NCBI GenBank assembly: GCA_030672605.1
Contig: DAOVGE010000123.1
Location: 1 to 9,109 of the forward strand
Direction: 5' to 3'
From: Methanosarcinales archaeon
Lineage (GTDB): Archaea > Halobacteriota > Methanosarcinia > Methanosarcinales > Methanogasteraceae
DNA length: 9,109 nucleotides
Positions 5,891-9,109 of the stretch are shown in pieces (the first letter of the stretch is position 1; each line of letters begins with the position of its first letter). The translations under genes and the position numbers were made by a program. The notes beneath the pieces are model-generated. The model saw only the letters and a program-made list of their open reading frames with translations. It made no database searches and was not told the DNA's origin.

Positions 5891-7393
5891 ATGGGCGAGT
5901 CGAGACACTGGGCAGACGTTGTTTCTGACCGAGTAACCGCAGTCAAAAAGAAGCACACGATTGCAACAGGGATCACTCCTTCAGGGGAGATACATATCGG
6001 GAACCTGCGCGAGGTTTTGACCGGCGACGCAGTCTACCGCGCTCTCTCGGATTCGGGGGCTGATGCGGAACTGATCTACATCGCCGACACCCTTGACCCG
6101 CTCCGCAGGGTGTATCCGTTTTTATCAGAGGATTATTCGGAGCACGTCGGGAAGCCGCTTTCTGCCATACCCTGCCCGTGCGGTGACTGCGCAAACTATG
6201 CCGAGCATTTTCTGGTGCCGTTTCTCGAGTCACTGGAGATGCTGGACATTGATCCGGTGGTCTACCGCGCGCACGAACTCTACGCGAGCGGGGACTTTGT
6301 GCCCGCAACGATTGCCGCACTCTTGAATAAGGATAAAATCGCATCGATAATTACGAACGTGTCGCATCGGGAGATTCCTGCTGATTGGAGCCCTTTCAAT
6401 GTGATATGCAAATCATGCGGGAGGATTACGACTACAGTAGTTTCGAGATTCGATGAGGCGAAGAAAACGGTTGATTACTCCTGCGAATGCGGGTATTCTG
6501 GCACAACGCCTCTCGAAGGGAATGGAAAGCTGACATGGCGAGTCGATTGGGCTGCACGGTGGGGCGTTCTCGGTGTCACGATCGAGCCGTTCGGAAAAGA
6601 CCATGCAACGAAAGGGGGATCTTACGACACCGGAACGAAGATCTCAGGAGAAATCTACGGCTATGCGCCGCCCTATCCGGTCATCTATGAGTGGATTCAT
6701 CTCAAGGGGAAGGGCGCAATGTCGTCATCGACCGGTGTTACGGTCACGATTGCGGATATGCTGCAGGTCATGCCGCCTGACGTTCTCAGGTATCTGATCA
6801 TCCGAACAAAGCCCGAGAAGCACATAGACTTTGATCCATCACGCATCATCGATCTGATCGACGATTTTGACCGTGCAAACAACCGCGCATTCGAATTATC
6901 CAGGACAAAGACGTTTCTGCCATCAGACATCCCGTTCACGCACCTCGTTACCGCCATGCAGATTGCATCCGATCCTGCAGACATAGAGACGCTGCATGAG
7001 GTCTTGAGGCGCAGCGGTTATGAGGGATATGACGAGGAATCCGTGAAGAGACGTGTTGAGAATGCCAGGAACTGGCTTTCATCGTACGCGCCGGACTCTG
7101 CCATATTTGAGATACAGGGGAAACTGCCCGCCGCCGCAAAGAGTCTCTCCGAAGAGCAGAGGTTAGGTCTTCTGCGAATTGCATCCGGAATCGGTGGCGA
7201 TCTTGCTGCCAAGGATATGCACGACCTCGTGTATGCGGTCGCAGAAGAGGTCGGCGTCTCCGCAAGCGAGATGTTTCAGGCAGTCTACACAACAATTCTC
7301 GGAAAGGATTCCGGTCCGAGGGCAGGGTATTTTATGGCGTCGCTCGATAGGGATTTTCTGCTGAACCGGCTGAAAGAGGCTGGCAGCGAATAG
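5891..7393 (+). CDS. lysS: class I lysyl-tRNA synthetase
   Basis: This enzyme charges tRNA-Lys with lysine, using ATP, in the cytosol. It is the archaeal-type class I enzyme, unrelated to the common class II LysRS. It shows the class I Rossmann signature TGITPSGEIHIGN (HIGH motif as HIGN, residues 35-38) and the KMSKS equivalent MSSSTG (277-282). Cysteine clusters are CPCGDC (95-100) and CKSC (173-176) with CEC (198-200), the latter typical of a zinc ribbon inserted in the catalytic domain. The C-terminal helical anticodon-binding part includes AGYFMASLDRDFLLNRL near the end, as in homologues. At 500 residues it is slightly short for the family (about 510-540) but complete. The ATG at 5891 follows the nikR stop by one base, so it is likely to be translated from the nikR message. 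The neighbouring gene order gives no functional link between nickel control and lysylation. Confidence 0.95.
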   Translation: MGESRHWADVVSDRVTAVKKKHTIATGITPSGEIHIGNLREVLTGDAVYRALSDSGADAELIYIADTLDPLRRVYPFLSEDYSEHVGKPLSAIPCPCGDCANYAEHFLVPFLESLEMLDIDPVVYRAHELYASGDFVPATIAALLNKDKIASIITNVSHREIPADWSPFNVICKSCGRITTTVVSRFDEAKKTVDYSCECGYSGTTPLEGNGKLTWRVDWAARWGVLGVTIEPFGKDHATKGGSYDTGTKISGEIYGYAPPYPVIYEWIHLKGKGAMSSSTGVTVTIADMLQVMPPDVLRYLIIRTKPEKHIDFDPSRIIDLIDDFDRANNRAFELSRTKTFLPSDIPFTHLVTAMQIASDPADIETLHEVLRRSGYEGYDEESVKRRVENARNWLSSYAPDSAIFEIQGKLPAAAKSLSEEQRLGLLRIASGIGGDLAAKDMHDLVYAVAEEVGVSASEMFQAVYTTILGKDSGPRAGYFMASLDRDFLLNRLKEAGSE

Positions 7394-7474
7394 CGGGTAT
7401 GCGGTGAGTGGACAGTGGATGGGTTGCAATGTCAATAACTATACTCGACACCGGTATAAACCGCGATTTTCGTT

Positions 7475-7548
7475 CTTTGCGTCTTTGCGTCCTCGCGTCT
7501 TTGCGTTCTCAATTTAACGCGAAGGCGCAGAGACGCAGAGACGCGAAG
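7475..7548. repeat. GCGT-rich hairpin repeat, copy 2
   Basis: Arms of 33 bases (7475-7507 and 7516-7548) pair at 26 of 33 positions across an 8-base loop CTCAATTT. Most mismatches become G-U pairs in an RNA of one strand. The arms are built of CTTTGCGTCT and CGCAGAGACG units. The left arm is nearly identical, in the same orientation, to positions 218-251, showing a dispersed family. Its position about 80 bases after the lysS stop would suit a transcript-end or mRNA-stabilising structure, but the wide dispersal argues for a repeat element rather than a dedicated terminator. Confidence 0.8.
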
Positions 7549-7632
7549 GGTGATATCTGTCGTCACGTCTTTCGTGTTGTTGTACATCCGACTGACACAT
7601 TGCAAAAAAGCTCAGTTTGTGGCGGTGCGAAG

Positions 7633-7640
7633 TATATATT
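7633..7640 (+). promoter_or_regulatory. TATA-like box of the ChlD-like gene
   Basis: TATATATT stands out in a more G/C-rich surrounding and is preceded by GCGAAG, a possible BRE. Initiation about 25 bases downstream would give a leader of some 20-25 bases containing the G-run ribosome binding site before ATG 7686. Confidence 0.55.
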
Positions 7641-7673
7641 ATCGACAGGCGCAAGAGTAAATAATAGGAAATT

Positions 7674-7680
7674 GGGGGGG
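7674..7680 (+). promoter_or_regulatory. G-run ribosome binding site
   Basis: Seven G residues lie five bases before ATG 7686. They can pair with the CCUCC anti-Shine-Dalgarno with one G-U pair. A GGGGG run seven bases before CTG 3271 looks similar. It supports 7686 as the start of the ChlD-like gene. Confidence 0.5.
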
Positions 7681-7685
7681 ATTCA

Positions 7686-9109
7686 ATGACATCTTCTGAC
7701 CTGGCATCTGAACTCGTGGATTATCTCCGCAGAAATCTCAATCGGGAGTACGGTATCAGGCTATTTGAGCTGAGCAGTCTGATCTATGCAGTACGCGTCC
7801 CGCTGCTGCACATAAAAGAGTTCGGCAGCACCGATTCCGAACAGATCATCGGATATATGCGTGCACATCTACCCAGGTCGGAACTGGATGATGTTGCGCA
7901 TGCTTATGTGATTGCGGACGCCGATTACGTGGAAGTCGATCCGGAAAAGCTTTTTGGGGACATATATGGCGTAACAGAGCCAGCCAGAGAGTCTGATTCC
8001 GCAGAAATGGGTAAAGAGGTTGAAGAGTCCAAAGAGGCTGAAGAGGTTGGAACGGCTGAAACGGTCGGAGCAGACAGAGATACCGAAGAAGTCGAAGAGA
8101 TCAAAGAGACCGGGGATGCCGAAGCGACCGGAGCAGACAAAGCTGCTGAAGCAGACGAAGTAGATGAAAAGGTCGAAACGGCTGAAATAGAAGTTGAAGT
8201 GGTTGGGACAATCGAGATCGCCGACGTGGAATCTGTTTTCAAGGACATTGAGTCAGTGATCGAGCTTGAAGAGCAGAGAGAAGCAGAGAAGCAGAGAAAG
8301 AAATCCGCAGAAGATGATGCAGAAGAAACAGAGGAAGCAGAAGATTGTGACGAGGAAATTTTGCATCGGGAAATTCCGATAGAGGCTGCAGAGGGGGCGA
8401 TCCACCAGATTCTCGACAATTTCGCACGTAAAAAGCACAAAAAGATGGCGATTGGAAAACTGTCCTCGGGCAGACGTTCAGAGGTGCTTACACAGGGCAA
8501 ACGAGGCAGGTATGTGCGGTATCGCATGCCGGTTGGCAAACCCAATGATGTCGCAATCGCACCGACGATCCGTGCGGCTGCGATGCATGCTGATGGCGGG
8601 GAGTTTGCGATCCGGGAATCGGATGTGCGGGAGAAGGTGCGGCGCAGGCGTGTCGCAACTCAGATATGCATCGTATTCGATGCGAGCGGCTCGATGGATG
8701 ATCTCAGGAAGACGAGCATCACAAAGAACGTGGTACTTGCGCTGCTGCGTGATGCCTACCAGCGCAGGGACCGTGTCGCACTCATCACATACGCGGGCAG
8801 GAGCGCGGAGACTATTCTGCCATTCACATCATCAGTGGAACTTGCGAGACGCTACATCGAGCATATCCCGTTCGGGAGCACGACGCCGCTCGCTGCCGGG
8901 CTCAAACTTGGGATGGACGTGCTGCGAACCGAGAACAAGAAGGAGCCATCCGCAATACCGATACTCGTGCTAATAACCGACGGCACCGCCAATATGCCGC
9001 TTGCAGTCGGGGGAAACATCAGACGAGAGATCTCCGGAGTCTGTCGTCTGCTGAAACAGAATGTCAATGTGCTTGTGATCGATATCAGCGAGGAGGGTGC
9101 GGATCTTGC
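7686..9109 (+). CDS. ChlD/BchD-like VWA-domain protein without AAA+ domain (3' end outside the window)
   Basis: At least 474 residues are visible and the frame is open at the window edge. Residues 1-95 form an unrecognised, probably globular domain without a P-loop. Residues about 97-225 are a very acidic Glu/Ala/Asp/Val linker with loosely repeated motifs (ETVGADRD, EATGADKA). From about 255 it matches the second half of magnesium/cobalt chelatase subunit D: GKRGRYVRYRMPVGKPNDVAIAPTIRAAA (around 271-300), then a VWA domain with a complete metal site (MIDAS). These residues are DASGS (332-336), T399/T400 in GSTTPLAAG and D432 in ITDGT. ChlD normally has an N-terminal AAA+ domain that forms the motor with ChlI; here it is missing. 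The protein could be a chelatase D subunit working with a separate ChlI, or another MoxR/VWA-type chaperone. Partner genes such as chlI or cobN would be expected nearby but outside the window. The start has a G-run binding site and an upstream TATA box. Confidence 0.85.
   Translation, partial: MTSSDLASELVDYLRRNLNREYGIRLFELSSLIYAVRVPLLHIKEFGSTDSEQIIGYMRAHLPRSELDDVAHAYVIADADYVEVDPEKLFGDIYGVTEPARESDSAEMGKEVEESKEAEEVGTAETVGADRDTEEVEEIKETGDAEATGADKAAEADEVDEKVETAEIEVEVVGTIEIADVESVFKDIESVIELEEQREAEKQRKKSAEDDAEETEEAEDCDEEILHREIPIEAAEGAIHQILDNFARKKHKKMAIGKLSSGRRSEVLTQGKRGRYVRYRMPVGKPNDVAIAPTIRAAAMHADGGEFAIRESDVREKVRRRRVATQICIVFDASGSMDDLRKTSITKNVVLALLRDAYQRRDRVALITYAGRSAETILPFTSSVELARRYIEHIPFGSTTPLAAGLKLGMDVLRTENKKEPSAIPILVLITDGTANMPLAVGGNIRREISGVCRLLKQNVNVLVIDISEEGADL

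Larger units (their letters stand above)
7394..7685. other. 292-bp intergenic region with hairpin and promoter
   Basis: This lies between lysS and the ChlD-like gene. It holds the hairpin at 7475-7548 and the TATA-like box at 7633-7640. No gene or RNA signature was recognised. An open frame from 7408 reads straight through the hairpin and is not credible. Confidence 0.7.

Noticed and set aside
5973..6344. Minus-strand Arg/Pro-rich frame opposite lysS
   Set aside because: It is a shadow of the class I synthetase catalytic domain, with composition typical of antisense frames.
7475..7548. Dedicated intrinsic terminator of lysS
   Set aside because: The hairpin has a dispersed relative at 218-295 and no following T-run, so a repeat element is the better description; a secondary effect on transcript ends remains possible.
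7408..7689. Plus-strand 93-codon frame after lysS
   Set aside because: It reads through the 33-bp-arm hairpin and overlaps the promoter and start of the ChlD-like gene; the peptide is repeat-derived.
7925..8545. Minus-strand frame rich in Ser/Thr/Ala opposite the ChlD-like gene
   Set aside because: It is the complement of the acidic Glu/Ala linker; the plus frame continues into a clear VWA domain.

Overview
The window looks like a chromosomal segment of a euryarchaeon, probably of the methanogen/ANME/Syntrophoarchaeum-like Methanomicrobia. This rests on family types rather than on a marker search. The evidence is a class I lysyl-tRNA synthetase of archaeal type, a NikR regulator close to archaeal NikR, a RAD55/KaiC-like protein of a mainly archaeal kind, NatA/NatB-type exporter genes, TATA-like boxes with short or absent leaders, and dispersed GCGT-rich inverted repeats like those often seen in environmental archaeal and bacterial genomes. 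Base composition is moderate and fairly even along the window.

Layout. Positions 1-463 hold no convincing gene. They contain two dispersed inverted repeats and a long-range 22-bp inverted repeat that encloses one of them. Positions 464-1387 (minus) encode an ABC ATPase. Only 13 bp away, reading in the opposite direction, starts a permease frame running from 1401 to 3278. It is interrupted by one in-frame TAA at 2490-2492. Read through, it would be a NatB-type permease fused to a PrsW-like intramembrane protease domain. A second NatB-type permease follows with overlap (3235 or 3271 to 4521). Its external loop carries an 8-residue tandem repeat dense in N-glycosylation sequons. Together these form one ABC-2 exporter: one ATPase, two unlike permeases and a membrane protease domain.

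A RAD55/KaiC-like gene (4478-5329, minus) overlaps the end of the second permease tail to tail. It keeps the family fold signature, but every key P-loop residue is replaced, so it is probably a non-ATPase regulatory protein. Divergently from it runs a tight pair, nikR (5458-5889) and class I lysS (5891-7393), separated by one base. The region upstream of nikR has several palindromes, including GTGTTA/GTAACAC half-sites around a TATA-like box, which suggests autoregulation.

Positions 7394-7685 hold a strong 33-bp-arm hairpin of the same repeat family as the copy at 218-295, followed by a TATA-like promoter. From 7686 to the end of the window an incomplete gene encodes a protein with a ChlD/BchD-like VWA half. 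The usual N-terminal AAA+ domain is replaced by about 95 unrecognised residues and a long acidic linker.

The points most worth a second look are the broken NatB-PrsW fusion, the P-loop-less RAD55 protein, the AAA-less ChlD-like protein, the mirror-image start region at 1383-1405, and the nikR operator region.
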